Positions 51,556 to 63,466 of a stretch of DNA of 64,000 bases are shown one piece after another. The notes beneath the pieces were generated by a model, which made no database searches, had not been told where the DNA came from, and saw only the letters and a program-made list of their open reading frames with translations. Position numbers and translations under genes: made by a program. The stretch lies in NCBI RefSeq assembly GCF_001659605.2, contig NC_035171.2:25709825-25773824 (forward strand), given 5' to 3'. Every line of letters begins with the position of its first letter. Within the stretch, counting starts at the first letter, position 1. Source of the stretch: Manihot esculenta. Lineage: Eukaryota; Streptophyta; Magnoliopsida; Malpighiales; Euphorbiaceae.

Positions 51556-52280
51556 CCTGGCACATTGGAATGTTATGATATGTTATGTTAAGAGAAAGAC
51601 TGGTTGTACCCATTCTACGTCCCGGCACTTTGGAATGTAGAGGACTATTGGTGACAATACCATCCGAGATGTGATTTGTTGTGATGTGTTGCATTACATG
51701 ATGGCATGAGATTTTAAATGTTGTTTTCCATTATTCTGCTCACTGGGCTCTAGTAGCTCACCCCCTTTTTCCTTAATCCCCCAGGATTGCAAGTACGGGC
51801 TAGACAGAGAAGTCAAGAAGAGTAAAGTCATGTGTTTGTAATAGATAGGAAGTGGACATGATAAATTGTAAGATGATGTAAAGTTTGAATAGTCATGTTA
51901 TGTATAATGATATTGAGGATTAGAAGTTGTGCTTGACCCTATGGATGTTGTTATCCCTTTTAATACATGATCTTAGATGTTTTGTGACGTAGATGTAAAC
52001 CAACTCAACACATGTTATGCCACCCATTGGGGGCATTGATGAGATCCCACAGAGGGGTCAAGGTTATGATTATGTCTATGTTCAGTGCATGCACATGTTG
52101 AGTTTGGTGTATGAGAGAATATATGAAAGAAAAGTTTTAATTTTTATGTATGATTGTTGATCATGTATTGGATTAAACAAGTTTACAGGTTACATGTCAG
52201 GCTTGCTACGGGTCCCGGCGGCCTTAAGTCGATCTGGATCCTAGCGCCGGTAGCGGTCCGATTTTCGGGTCGTTACAGAA

Positions 52281-52292
52281 TGGTATCAGAGC
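52281..52292 (+). promoter_or_regulatory. Primer binding site of element 2 (tRNA-iMet)
   Basis: TGGTATCAGAGC three bases after the LTR end, identical to that of element 1. Confidence 0.92.
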
Positions 52293-52538
52293 CCTAGGTT
52301 CATATGGTCGGACCTAGAGTGTCGGGCTCATAGATATTGTAGAAGGTCAAGCACAATAGGAAGATCATGTCCACTAGGATAGGATGTGGAGTCCTGTCTT
52401 GCATGATGATGTGAAATGCCATGATTATATGCATGTGCATTAATGATATGTGATGTATGTGATGAGGGTTCATGTGTGCCCACATGAACTATATGATGCT
52501 AATGTTTGCTTGTTATGTGCTGCCTTTCAGAAAACAGG

Positions 52539-55500
52539 ATGAGGGGAACTCGTCGATCTGCACGATTGACTGGAGTACCACCTGAGGATGAGGGCACGAG
52601 CGCCCGTCCTCTTGCATTGCCTAGGGCAATGTCATGTAGATCAAACAGAGAAAGAACGTCAAGGGACCCTAGAAGGTCTTTTGATGCTAGTAGAAGAGGG
52701 ACAGATAGAGGAGGAAGTTCTTCAGATGTGAGGGAGGTTATGGAAGAGGACTAGAGGAGGGATGGGAATCTGGATGTCAACATGTCGGAAGAAGGGACAG
52801 GGGAGTCACAGGGAGGCGTTCAGGCCTCGGGGTATGGTTTTCCACCCCATTATCCACCCTTTCCACAGGGTTCAGGGTATCCGATGGGAGGCACATCAGA
52901 TTACTCCAAGTTTAACCCCTACCCTACCTACATGCCTTATCCACCTTTCTATCCACCTCACCCCCAGTACCCAGCTTATCCACCCTCACCCTTTTATCCT
53001 CACCCTACAAACCCCACCTCGGGGAATGCTGCACCCCCACCTCCACCACCTACAGAACCAGCAGCCCCAGTTACTCAACCTTCTAGACCTAGCTCAGCCA
53101 GTGGAAGCAAGGTCAAGATGACTGACTACATGAAATTGGGTGCTCCTCAGTATGAAAAAGGGGATGACCCATTTGTGTATCTTGAAAGGGTTAAGCTGAT
53201 CACAGATGAGATTGGGGTTGATGACAGTAGAGCCATTCGGATGGCTGGGTTCACGCTTAAGTGCAAAAAGGCACGAGAGTGGTTCAAGAATTATGTGAAC
53301 CCGAGAGTAGACAGCATGTCTTGGGAGGAGTTTGCAAATGAGTTTGCAGGATGGGCTTTCACAGATAGTTCAAGGGAGCTGAAGATGATAGAGTTTGAGC
53401 AGTTGAGGCAGACTGATGAGATGGGTGTAGAGGAGTTCACAGACAGATTCTTGGAGCTGTTGCCATTTGCAGGGCAAAACCTTGACACTGACCAGAAAAG
53501 GTCAAGGAGGTATATCATGAAACTCCACTCCAGATATTCCTCCTTGATCCAGTCAGCAGATAGGGAGAGCTTCCATGCCATAGTGGATATGGCCCGAAAA
53601 ATGGAGGCCAGTGCCATCGTTCAGGGAACAGTCAGACAGTCAGTGGCACAGTCTTCTGGTTCCAAGACCCCAGGCTCTTCTTCTCTGAGTGCAGCAGCTT
53701 CAGGTAGCAAAAAGTGGAGTAATACCACTAGGAAGACCAAGAAGAACAAGTTTTGGAACAAGGTCAAATCCAGTCTGGGACTAGGGAGTGGCTCGAGCTC
53801 TGGTGCAGATAATGCAGTTTGTGCAAAGTGTAGTAGGCCACACAGGGGAGTTTGCCGAGCTGGGACAGCAGCCTGCTTTAGATGCGGGCAAGAGGGACAC
53901 ATGGCTCGGGAGTGTCCTAGGGCATCTCTTGGAGCACAGTCTCAGCAGACAGCTTCTGGTAGTGTGGCTCAGCCAGCAGCTCCAGCCGTGACTCAGGCCA
54001 GTGGCAGAGGCAGAGGGAGAGGGGCAGCCTCTTCTTTAGCGGGTTTCAGAGGTGAAGGTCCATCAGCTCCAGCACGGATCTTCACGATGACTCAGCAGGA
54101 GGCAGATGCATCTAACACCGTGGTGGCAGGTAACTTAGTCATTGGTTGTTCAGATGTGTATGCCTTGATGGACCCTGGTGCATCTCATTCTTTTATTGCT
54201 CCGAGAGCTATCCAGAGGTTAGGGTTGATGATCTCTGAGTTAGAGTGTCCTCTCTGGGTCAGTGGACCCAAGTGTGATCCATCAGTGGCAAAGTCAGTCT
54301 GCCAGTGCAGTCCAGTCTTTGTTGAGGGAAGATGCCTTTCCGCCGACCTTGTGGTTCTAGACTTGACAGATTTTGATGTCATTCTAGGGATGGACTGGTT
54401 ATCTACCCATGGTGCTACCTTGGACTGCAGGGACAAGGTAGTCAGGTTCAGAGGTCAGGATGGGTCAGAGGTTGTCTTCAGGGGAGATAGGAGAGGTACA
54501 CCTAGAGGTCTGATATCAGCTCTTCAGGCTTGTAGGTTGCTTAGGAAGGGATGTCAGGGGTATTTGGCTCATGTGAGAGAGCTTAGCAGTCAGGTTAGAG
54601 AGCCCGCCTCGGTGCCAGTGGTTAGAGAGTTTCTAGACGTCTTCCCAGACGAGCTGCCAGGTTTACCACCTGCTAGGGAGATAGAGTTCGAGATAGAACT
54701 GATGCCTGGAACCCGACCGATCTCTATCCCTCCCTACAGGATGGCTCCAGCCGAGTTGAAAGAATTGAAGGAACAGTTGCAAGAACTGGTAGAAAAGGGC
54801 TTCATCCTACCGAGCACCTCACCTTGGGGTGCACCAGTCTTGTTTGTGAGAAAGAAAGATGGATCCCTTAGACTTTGTATCGACTACAGGCAGTTGAACA
54901 AAGTCACTAACAAGAATAAATACCCATTGCCAAGGATCGACGATCTATTCGACCAACTAGCAGGAGCGGGTTGTTTCTCCAAAATAGATCTGAGATCTGG
55001 GTATCATTAGCTGAGGATCAGAGAAGAAGATGTGCCAAAGACAGCTTTTAGGACCAGATATGGGCATTTTGAGTTCCTTGTAATGTCGTTCGGGTTAACC
55101 AACGCCCCTGCAGCATTCATGGATCTCATGAACAGAGTGTTTAGCCAATATCTGGATCACTTTGTTATTGTCTTCATAGATGATATCTTAGTGTATTCCA
55201 GGAATGCAGAGGAGCATGCCCATCATCTGAGGTTGGTTCTACAGACCTTGAGGGAACATGGCTTGTATGCCAAGTTCTCCAAATGTGAGTTCTGGCTGAG
55301 GAGCATTTCGTTCTTGGGGCATGTAGTGTCAGAGAATGGGATAGAGGTGGACCCCAAGAAGGTAGAAGCTGTGGCTAACTGGCCTAGACCCACTATAGTG
55401 ACGGAAATCAGGAGTTTCTTGGGTTTGGCAGGTTAGTACAGGAGGTTCGTTCAGGACTTTTCAAAGATTGCAGCTCCTCTGACCAGGTTAACCAGGAAGA

Positions 55501-56801
55501 ATCAAAAGTTTGTGTGGACCGACCAGTGCGAAGAGAGTTTTGAAGAGCTTAAGAAGAGGTTGACTTCAGCACCAGTGTTAGCTCTGCCATCTAGTGATGA
55601 AGACTTTACAGTCTTTTGTGATGCGTCCCGTGTGGGACTGGGTTGTGTACTAATGCAGAATGAGAGGGTGATTGCTTATGCTTCTAGACAGCTGAAGAAG
55701 CACGAGTTAAATTACCCCACGCATGACCTAGAGATGGCAGCAGTAATCTTTGCACTCAAGATGTGGAGGCACTACCTCTATGGGGTAAAATGTGAGATCT
55801 TTATAGATCATAAGAGCCTGCAGTACATCCTAAGTCAAAGAGATTTGAACTTGAGACAGAGAAGGTGGGTAGAGCTGCTGAGTGACTATGATTGCAAGAT
55901 TCAGTATCATCCGGGTAAGGCGAATGTCGTGGCAGACGCTCTAAGCCGGAAGTCACTAGGCAGTCTATCCCACATTACGGCAGAGAGGAGACCAGTGGTG
56001 AAGGAGTTTTACAAGCTCATTGATGAAGGTCTACAGTTGGAGTTGTCTGGTACAGGTGCTTTAGTAGCCCAGATGAGAGTGACACCTGTGTTTCTGGAGC
56101 AAGTGGCTCAGAAACAGCATGAGGACCCAGAGTTAGTGAAGATTGCCAGGACTGTTCAGTCAGGCAAGGACAGTGAGTTCAGATTTGACAGTAAGGGGAT
56201 CCTCCGCTATGGGAGCAGACTTTGTGTACCAGATGACATAGGGCTAAAAGGAGACATTATGAGGGAGGCTCATAATGCAAGATACAGCGTTCACCCTGGA
56301 GCCACCAAAATGTATCAAGATCTGAAGAAAGTCTATTGGTGGCCAGCGATGAAGAAAGAAGTGGCACAGTTTGTGTCAGCCTGCGAAGTGTGTCAGAGGG
56401 TGAAGCTGGAACATCAGAAGCCGGCTGGAATGCTTAACCCGCTACCTATTCCAGAGTGGAAATGGGAGAATATAGCTATGGACTTCGTAGTGGGGTTACC
56501 GGCGACGTCCAACAGATTGGACTCCATATGGGTGATTGTGGACAGACTCACCAAATCTGCTCACTTCATCCCTGTCAGGAGTGGCTATTCTGTGGACAAG
56601 TTGGAGCAGGTGTATGTTGATGAGATCGTCATGCTGCATGGGGTTCCTGTTTCTATAGTGTCCGATAGAGGACCCCAGTTCACCTCCGAGTTTTGGCGGA
56701 GTCTGCAGAATGCCATGGGTACCAGGTTGGATTTTAGCACTGCTTTCCATCCACAGACGGACGGACAATCAGAGAGGACCATCCAGACAATAGAGGATAT
56801 G
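52539..56801 (+). pseudogene. gag-pol: Element 2 polyprotein, Gag to first part of integrase, three TAG codons
   Basis: Same start and domain order as element 1. Stops: TAG at 52752 (codon 72; CAG in element 1), TAG at 55008 (codon 824, in RT; CAG in element 1) and TAG at 55434 (codon 966; TAC in element 1). All parts keep one frame with no indels that shift it. Landmarks: [15 protein letters not shown] knuckle, DPGASHSFI protease, FIDDILVYS in [10 protein letters not shown] in RNase H (IDHKSLQYI instead of TDHKSLQYI), [13 protein letters not shown] and SDRGPQFTS in integrase. Gag differs more from element 1 ([20 protein letters not shown]) than pol does, so the two elements are separate lineages. 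At 56801 the frame enters a solo LTR, after the codons IEDM. Confidence 0.95.
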
Positions 56802-58921
56802 TGTAATACCCGGCTCGAGTCCCGCATCGGAATTCCTGTAGTCCGGTGGAATCTCGGGTGTCGGAACCCTCGAGAAGGGTAAGACATATGTTTTCCAAGG
56901 TAGTTTCGCTTGTTTTCATGTTTTGACGTGTTAAAAGCATTGAGTTTTGAAAGAAAAGCAACAAGGGAGAAATGCAAAGGTTCGGCCGCCGAAGGTCACT
57001 TTCGGCCGCCGAACATTGCATGGTTGCGGCTTCACATTCGGCTGCCGAAGGTGGTCTGGCCAGCCACCTATAAAAGGGCCAAGGGTCGGTGGAAGGAGGT
57101 TATTTCTCCTCCACTTGCAGCCAGAGGTGAGTTTCAGCCTCTCCCACGTTGACTTTCATATTTTCCATGATTTTCATCAACTCTTTCAAGAGTTTTAAGA
57201 GTTTTGGTGACTTATGAAGGTTTTGAGCAAAAGAACCAAGTTTTGAAGCTTGGAGCTTTGGAAGAGCTTTTCTTCATATCTCCACGTTAGGATCCTTCAT
57301 CCTCAAGTTGTGTAAGAGGTAAGTGAAGATCCTGAGCTTCTTTGATGATTTTGAAAGGTTTTAGGAAGTTTGTATGGGTAGTATGCATGTTTCGGTTTAG
57401 GTGAGGTTTTTGGTGATTTGTGGTGTTCACACATGTCTAAGTGTTATGTGCTATGTTTGTTTGGGGTTTTAGGGTAGGTTTAGACCCCTTTGTGCATATA
57501 TATGTGTCTATGCTAGTTGGGAGTTGTTGATATGCATGTTTGTAGGTTTTTGGGCAAAGTTTGCATGAAACAGAGCAGGGTTCTGCCCTTCGGGCAAACC
57601 CAGATTCGGCCGCCGAAGGAAGGTTCGGCCGCCGAACCCCTTGTGGAGGCAGTTCGGCTGCCAAAGGTTGCCCCCGAAAGCTAGGCTTTCGGTTTAGAAA
57701 GAGACTTTCGGCCGCCGAAAGAGGGCGTTCGGCCGCCGAAAATGTGTGAGTTTCGTCTCTGGACGAGACCTTCGGCCGCCGAAGGTGCCGCCGAACATGC
57801 ATGAGTTTCGTCTCTGGAGTGGGGTTTCGGCCGCCGAACTTGCCGCCGAAAGTGCCCTGTCCAGCTTTCTTTTGCATGTTTTCTGTGATGGTTTTAGGAT
57901 TGTTTAGAGGGGTTTTGGGGAGTTTCTTAGAGATGTTCTTGAGTGAGTTTAGTCCCTCATTTGAGTCCACCTGTGTAGGTACGGACCAGAGGAATCAGGG
58001 AGGTCAGCAGTGAGTCCAGTGTCAGAACCTGCAGAGTCAGTTCAGAGATAACTACAGGTGAGTGGAACTTAACTTAATGTTTTAATATGAGAACTGCATA
58101 TTTTCTCATGCTTCATGCATCATGACTATGCAATAGGGTGAGTGCATTAGAATACACGAATATGACGCATTGCATGTATCCTTGTACTTGGCATGGCTCC
58201 TTGTACATTGCTTATGTGAGACGGCACGGACTTCGTGAGGATTCATTAGCCCTCAGAGGAAAGACCTGGAACAGCCCTACGGGGACCAGGCACATGGTAC
58301 TCCGGTACCCCAGATGAGATAGAGGGAGTTTTGATCCGTCCGGCCGAGGTGATGTGATTATGTGTTGCATTCCATGAGAGCATGTTTTATCACCTGTTAT
58401 TTTATTACTATTCTACTCACTGGGCTATAGTAGCTCATCCCTCTCCCCTAACTCCAGGTGTGCAGGTTCAGAGGTCAGAGAGAACTCAGCAGGGTACAGG
58501 AAGAGTACAGAGTGGTGTAATAGCTAGTGTGGACATGTAAATGTATAGAGATAGTGTATATGTACAGTGTATAGAATAGTGCTTGACTTATACGAGTTGT
58601 AATCCCTTTGTGGAGTCACATGATCAGTTTATGTATGTTTCTTTATTGTATGTTTATGAGCAAAACCAGGCTTAACATTATGAGTTTGATCCGCCTAGAG
58701 CCATGAGGAGCTCTAGTAGGGATTAGTAGAGAACAGAGAGAGTGCATGCACAGGTTAAGCCTTGGAATGAAGAAAAGTTTTATATTTTTACAGCAAATGT
58801 ATGATCATGTATGGGATTTCACAGGTATACAGACAGGATAGCAGGCTTACTACGGGTCCCGGCGACCTTAAGTCGATCTGGATCCTAGTGCCGGTGGCAG
58901 TTCAGTTTCCGGGCTGTTACA
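56802..58921 (+). mobile_element. Solo LTR inserted in the integrase of element 2
   Basis: 2120 bases, TGTAATACCCGGCTCGAG to GGGCTGTTACA, flanked by the 5-bp duplication ATATG (56797-56801, 58922-58926). It belongs to a clearly different subfamily: start CTCGAGTCCCGCATCGG, TATA box TATAAAA at 57069, donor AAGAGGTAAG (GT at 57319-57320), its own set of TTCGGCCGCCGAA motifs at 56980-57060 and 57600-57850, and the expected minisatellite position (near 58260) without obvious tandem copies. Solo state implies LTR-LTR recombination after insertion. Confidence 0.95.
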
Positions 58922-58926
58922 ATATG

Positions 58927-59640
58927 CTTAGAATGTGTGTGCTGGACTTTGGCGGTTCTTGGAGGCAGCATCTACCTTTGGTGGAGTTTGCCTACAATAA
59001 CAGCCATCATGCTAGCATCGGGATGGCTCCATATGAAGCTTTGTATGGGAGGAAGTGCAGATCACCTGTTTGCTGGGAAGAGGTTGGAGAAAAGGCCTTG
59101 GCAGGGCCTGAGCTAGTAGAGATTACCAGCAGGGTGGTACCCATAATCAGAGAAAGAATCAAGACTGCTGCAAGCAGACAGAAGAGTTATGCAGACATCC
59201 GCAGACGGCAAGTAGAGTTTCAGGAGGGGGATTTGGTATTGCTCAAAGTGTCTCCAATGAAAGGAGTGGTTCGCTTTGGGAAGAAAGGTAAACTAGCCCC
59301 ACGATACATCGGACCCTTTGAAATCTTGCAAAAGGTTGGGAATGTGTCGTACAAGCTGGATTTACCTGCTTCAATGGAAAGAATCCATCCGGTTTTCCAT
59401 GTTTCAATGTTGAGGAAGTTTGTGTCAGATCCGGGCAAGGTTCTTAGTGAGCCTGATGTAGAGGTCCAAGAGGATCTCACCTATGCTGAACAGCCAGTAC
59501 GGATCCTAGACACCCAGATCAGGAAGCTGAGAAACAAGGAAATCCCGATGGTGAAAGTCCTGTGGAACCACCACAATATGGAAGAATGCACTTGGGAGAC
59601 ACGGGAGTCCATGCTCCAGCAATACCCTTATCTTTTCTGA
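58927..59640 (+). pseudogene. pol (INT): Element 2 integrase C-terminal part and chromodomain
   Basis: Continues in frame from codon ATG at 56799-56801: LRMCVLDFGGSWRQHLPLVE, SHHASIGMAPYEALYGRKC, KLAPRYIGPFEI, and the chromodomain PVRILDTQIRKLRNKEIP then NHHNMEECTWE. The stop is TGA at 59638. Its upstream half is cut off by the solo LTR. Confidence 0.93.
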
Positions 59641-59748
59641 GGTTAGTTCCTTATGAGTTTTATATGCTTTGTATGTATGATATGTGTATGCCATGCTATG
59701 TGTTAGTTGAGGAACATTCGGGGACGAATGTTCTTAAGGGGGGGAGAA

Positions 59749-61145
59749 TGTAATACCCGGCTAGACTCCGGTATCGGAATTCCTACCGTCCGGTGGAATC
59801 TCGGATGTCGAAAATCTCTAGAAGGGTAAAACCATGTTTTCATAAAATGTCTTAATGTGTTTTATGGTTTTAAGCAAGATGGAAATGAGTTTTTGCACGA
59901 AAATAACCTTGGACGAAAACCCAGGTTCGGCCGCCGAACCTCAAGTTCGGCCGCCGAACATGGCATGCATGCGGAGGCACGTTCGGCTCCCGAACGTGGC
60001 CTGGCCAGCCACTATAAAAGGGTCCCTTAGCCTAAAACGCGCGAGCTTTTCTCCCCATTTTCGGCCAAGGTGAGCTCTCCGCCGTCCCTCACCAATCTTT
60101 GAGTTCTTCCTTCAAATCTTTCACGATTTTCACAAGTTTTCATCTTGTTTTGAAGATTTTCAAGTTTTGAGCTTGGAGACCCAAGGAAGTTGAAAATCTC
60201 CCATCTCCAAGATTAGGTCGTCTCTCTCTCGATCTTCAAGAGGTAAGAGCCGATCTTAAGCTCATTACATGTTTTAAGTAAGTTTCATGAAGATCTATGG
60301 GGTAGAACGCATGTTTAGCTTATGGTTAGGTTTATGAGTTTATGTTGTGTTTTTGAACAATGTGGATTGCAAATGCATGTTTGATGTGTTGTAGATGGGG
60401 TTTTAGATAGTTTGAAGCCCCTAGGAGCTTGTATGCTTGTGTATGTGTGTTGTAGAATAGGTTTATGCATGTTTGGATGAAATGGGAGGCATATATGCAT
60501 AGAAGAGCTGAGTTTCTGCCACTAAGGGAGAAACCAGGTTCGGCAGCCGAAGGAACTTCCGGCCGCCGAACATGCTTGTGGAAGCAACCTTCGGCTGCCG
60601 AAGCTTGCCCCCGAAAGGAGACTTTCGTCTCTGTCTGGGAGTTTCGGCCGCCGAAAGTGCCGCCGAACATGCATAAGTTTCGCCTCTGTCTGGGAGTTTC
60701 GGCAGCCGAAGGTGCCGCCAAACCTGCCTGACTTTCGGCTCTGGAGGAACTTTCGGCCGCCGAACCTGCCGCCGAAAGTGCCCTGTTCAGCCTTCCTTTA
60801 CATGTTTTTACATGATTGTTTTGAGGTGTTTTAGGGGGTTTTTGGGGGATGTTTTTAGAGTTATGTTCTAGTTGTTTGGTCCCTCATTTGAGTCCACCTG
60901 TGTAAGTTCGGACCCGAGGAACCGAGGACCCCAGCAGTGAGTTAGCTGCATCAGTCTTTGTCAGAGCTAGCCAAGAGGTGAGTAGAATAAACCTTTACGA
61001 TTTAAAGCAAATAAATTATAAAGTTTTTAGCATGTTCATGCATCATGAATGACATGTGATGAAATAGGTTGTTTGCATTAGAATTCACGAATATGTTGCA
61101 TTGCATTTATGATGTTGATATGGATTGGTTATTGGATGACCCTTT
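59749..61145 (+). repeat. 3' LTR of element 2, left part
   Basis: Begins after the purine tract AAGGGGGGGGAGAA. It matches 44775-46260 but lacks the extra block near 44965-45065. It stops at 61145 (GACCCTTT) where element 3 begins; in the 5' LTR the same sequence continues as GACCCTTTAGTCC. Confidence 0.93.
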
Positions 61146-63362
61146 TGTAACGACCCGAAAATCGGACCGCTACCGGCGCTAGGATCCGGGTCGACTTAAG
61201 GCCGCCGGGACCCGTAGCAAGCCTGACATGTAACCTGTAAACCTGTTCAATCCCATACATGATCAACAATCATACATAAAAATTAAAACTTTTCCTCATA
61301 CATACTGTCATCAACTAACTCAACCTGTGCATACCCTGAACATATACATAACATAGTCCCTCTGTGGGATCTCATCAAGCCTTAAAGGCAAACAGCCTGT
61401 GTTGAGTTAGTTTACATAAACATCATAACATAAGATCATGTATAGACAAAAAGGGATTAACAATACATTATGGTCAAGCACAACTCTATCCTCAATAACC
61501 TCATTACATAACATTCTGAATATTTTTACATTTCATCAATTGTCATGTCCACATACTATCTATTACATACATAAGACATACTTCAAACTCTGGCTAACCT
61601 TTTGATCTACCCTGTACCTGCACATCTGGGGTTAGGGGAGAGGGGTGAGCTACAAAGCCCAGTGAGCAGAATAGTATAAAACAATATATTAAAATTTCAT
61701 GCTTTCATGGAATGCAACACATCACAACAAATCACATCTCGGATGGTATTGTCACCTATAGTCCTCTACATAGGTCCAACTGTGCCGGGACGTAGAATGG
61801 GTCAACCGGTCTTTCCCTTATCATAACATATCATATGGACCAACTGTGCCAGGGACGTAGAATGGGTACAACCTGGACTTCCATACCATAACATGCCATA
61901 ACATCAATCATATCATATGAGGACTAAAGGATCATCCAATAACCAATCCACATCAACATAAACATCATAAATGCAATGCAACATATTCGTGAATACTAAT
62001 GCAAGCAACCTATTATATCTCATGGCATTCATGATGCATGGATCATGCTCAAAATTCATATTTCATTTATTTAAAACTTAAGGTTTATTCCACTCACCTC
62101 TGGCTAGCTCTGACAAACTCTGTAGCAGCTGGCTCACTGCTGGGGTCCTCGGTTCCTCGGGTCCGAACCTACACAGGTGGACTCCAATGAGGGACCAAAC
62201 ATACATAAACATGACTCTAATATACTCCCCAAAAACCCCCTAAAACATCATGAAACAATCACATAACAACATGCAAGAAATGGCTGGACAGGGCACTTTC
62301 GGCGGCAGGTTCGGCGGCCGAAAGTCCCTCCAGAGCCGAAAGTCAGGCAGGTTCGGCGGCACCTTCGGCGGCCGAAACTCCCAGACAGAGACGAAAGTCT
62401 CCTTTTGGGGGCAACTTCGGCAGCCGAAAGGCCTGCCTCACCAGCCATGTTCGGCGGCCGAAAGCTCCTTCGGCTGCCGAACCTGGTTTCTGCCAAAGAG
62501 CAGAAACTTGGCTCCTAAATGCACATTTCGCCTCCCAAGCTCAAATCATGCATACCATTCAACCAAAACATGCATACAAGCTCCTAGGGGCCTCAAACAA
62601 GCATATACCCCATCTACAACACCTCAAACACACAAAAACAACATACATTGTCCAAGACATCAAGGTTAACTCATAACTCCACATATAACCTAACATGCAT
62701 TTCTACCCATCGATCTAGCATAAAACTTATTGAAAACACATAAGGAGCTTAAGATCGGCTCTTACCTCTTGAAGATCGAGAGGGAGACGACCTAAACTTG
62801 GAGATCCACGAAAATGAGCTCCTGAGTTCCCAAAGCTCCAAAACTTGGTTTAAACGTTCAAAACTTGCAATGTGAGTTTAAAACTCAAGAAAAATGGTGG
62901 GGATTTGGAGGAAGAACACTAGGTTTGCAAGGGGAAAGTCGGAAACTTGCTGTGGCCGAAAATGGGAGAAAGCTCGCCCATTTCGGCTAAGTGCCCCTTA
63001 TATAGTGGCTGGCCAGGCCACGTTCGGGGGCCGAATGTGCCTCCGCATCCATGCAAATGTTCGGCGGCCGAACTTGACTTTCGGCGGCCGAACCTGAACT
63101 TCCCTAACTCATGCTTTCGGGGGCCTAACGTGCCTCCAAAACGCATGCATGTTCGGCGGCCGAACTTGACTTTCGGCGGCCGAACCTGGGTTTTCCTCCA
63201 ATGCTATTTTCATGCAAAAACTCATTTAGTTTCATACTTTAAAACATTAAAATACATGAAAACATTTTATAAAACATGTTCTTACCCTTCTAGAGATTTT
63301 CGACGTTCGAGATCCCACCGGACGGTAGGGATTCCGATACCGGAGTCTAGCCGGGTATTACA
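61146..63362 (-). repeat. 3' LTR of element 3
   Basis: 2217 bases, ending TGTAACGACCCG on the plus strand. TATA box at 62999-63005 (minus), stem-loop at about 62951-62990, donor CAAGAGGTAAGA near 62760, palindrome clusters at 62290-62480 and 63010-63190, and the minisatellite with related copies (GGACGTAGAATGGGT) at about 61790 and 61852. Confidence 0.94.
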
Positions 63363-63466
63363 TTCTCCCCCCCTTAAGAACATTCGTCCCCGAATGTTCC
63401 TCAACTAGCACATGCATAGCAAACAACACAACATATATAAGCACATAAACACATAGGGATCTAACC

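Larger units (their letters stand above)
44775..52277 (+). repeat. 5' LTR of element 2, interrupted by a copia element
   Basis: The LTR parts are 44775-46384 and 51561-52277, about 2.33 kb together. TATA box TATAAAA at 45131, stem-loop after it, splice donor AAGAGGTAAG (GT 45372-45373). It holds a block of about 100 bases (roughly 44965-45065) with extra TTCGGCNGCCGAA motifs that the 3' LTR lacks. The copia element sits inside the minisatellite region. Confidence 0.92.

Noticed and set aside
25834..55436. Reassignment of TAG as a sense codon
   Set aside because: Host plant genes use standard stops and the other element has CAG at three of the four positions; mutation is a simpler explanation.
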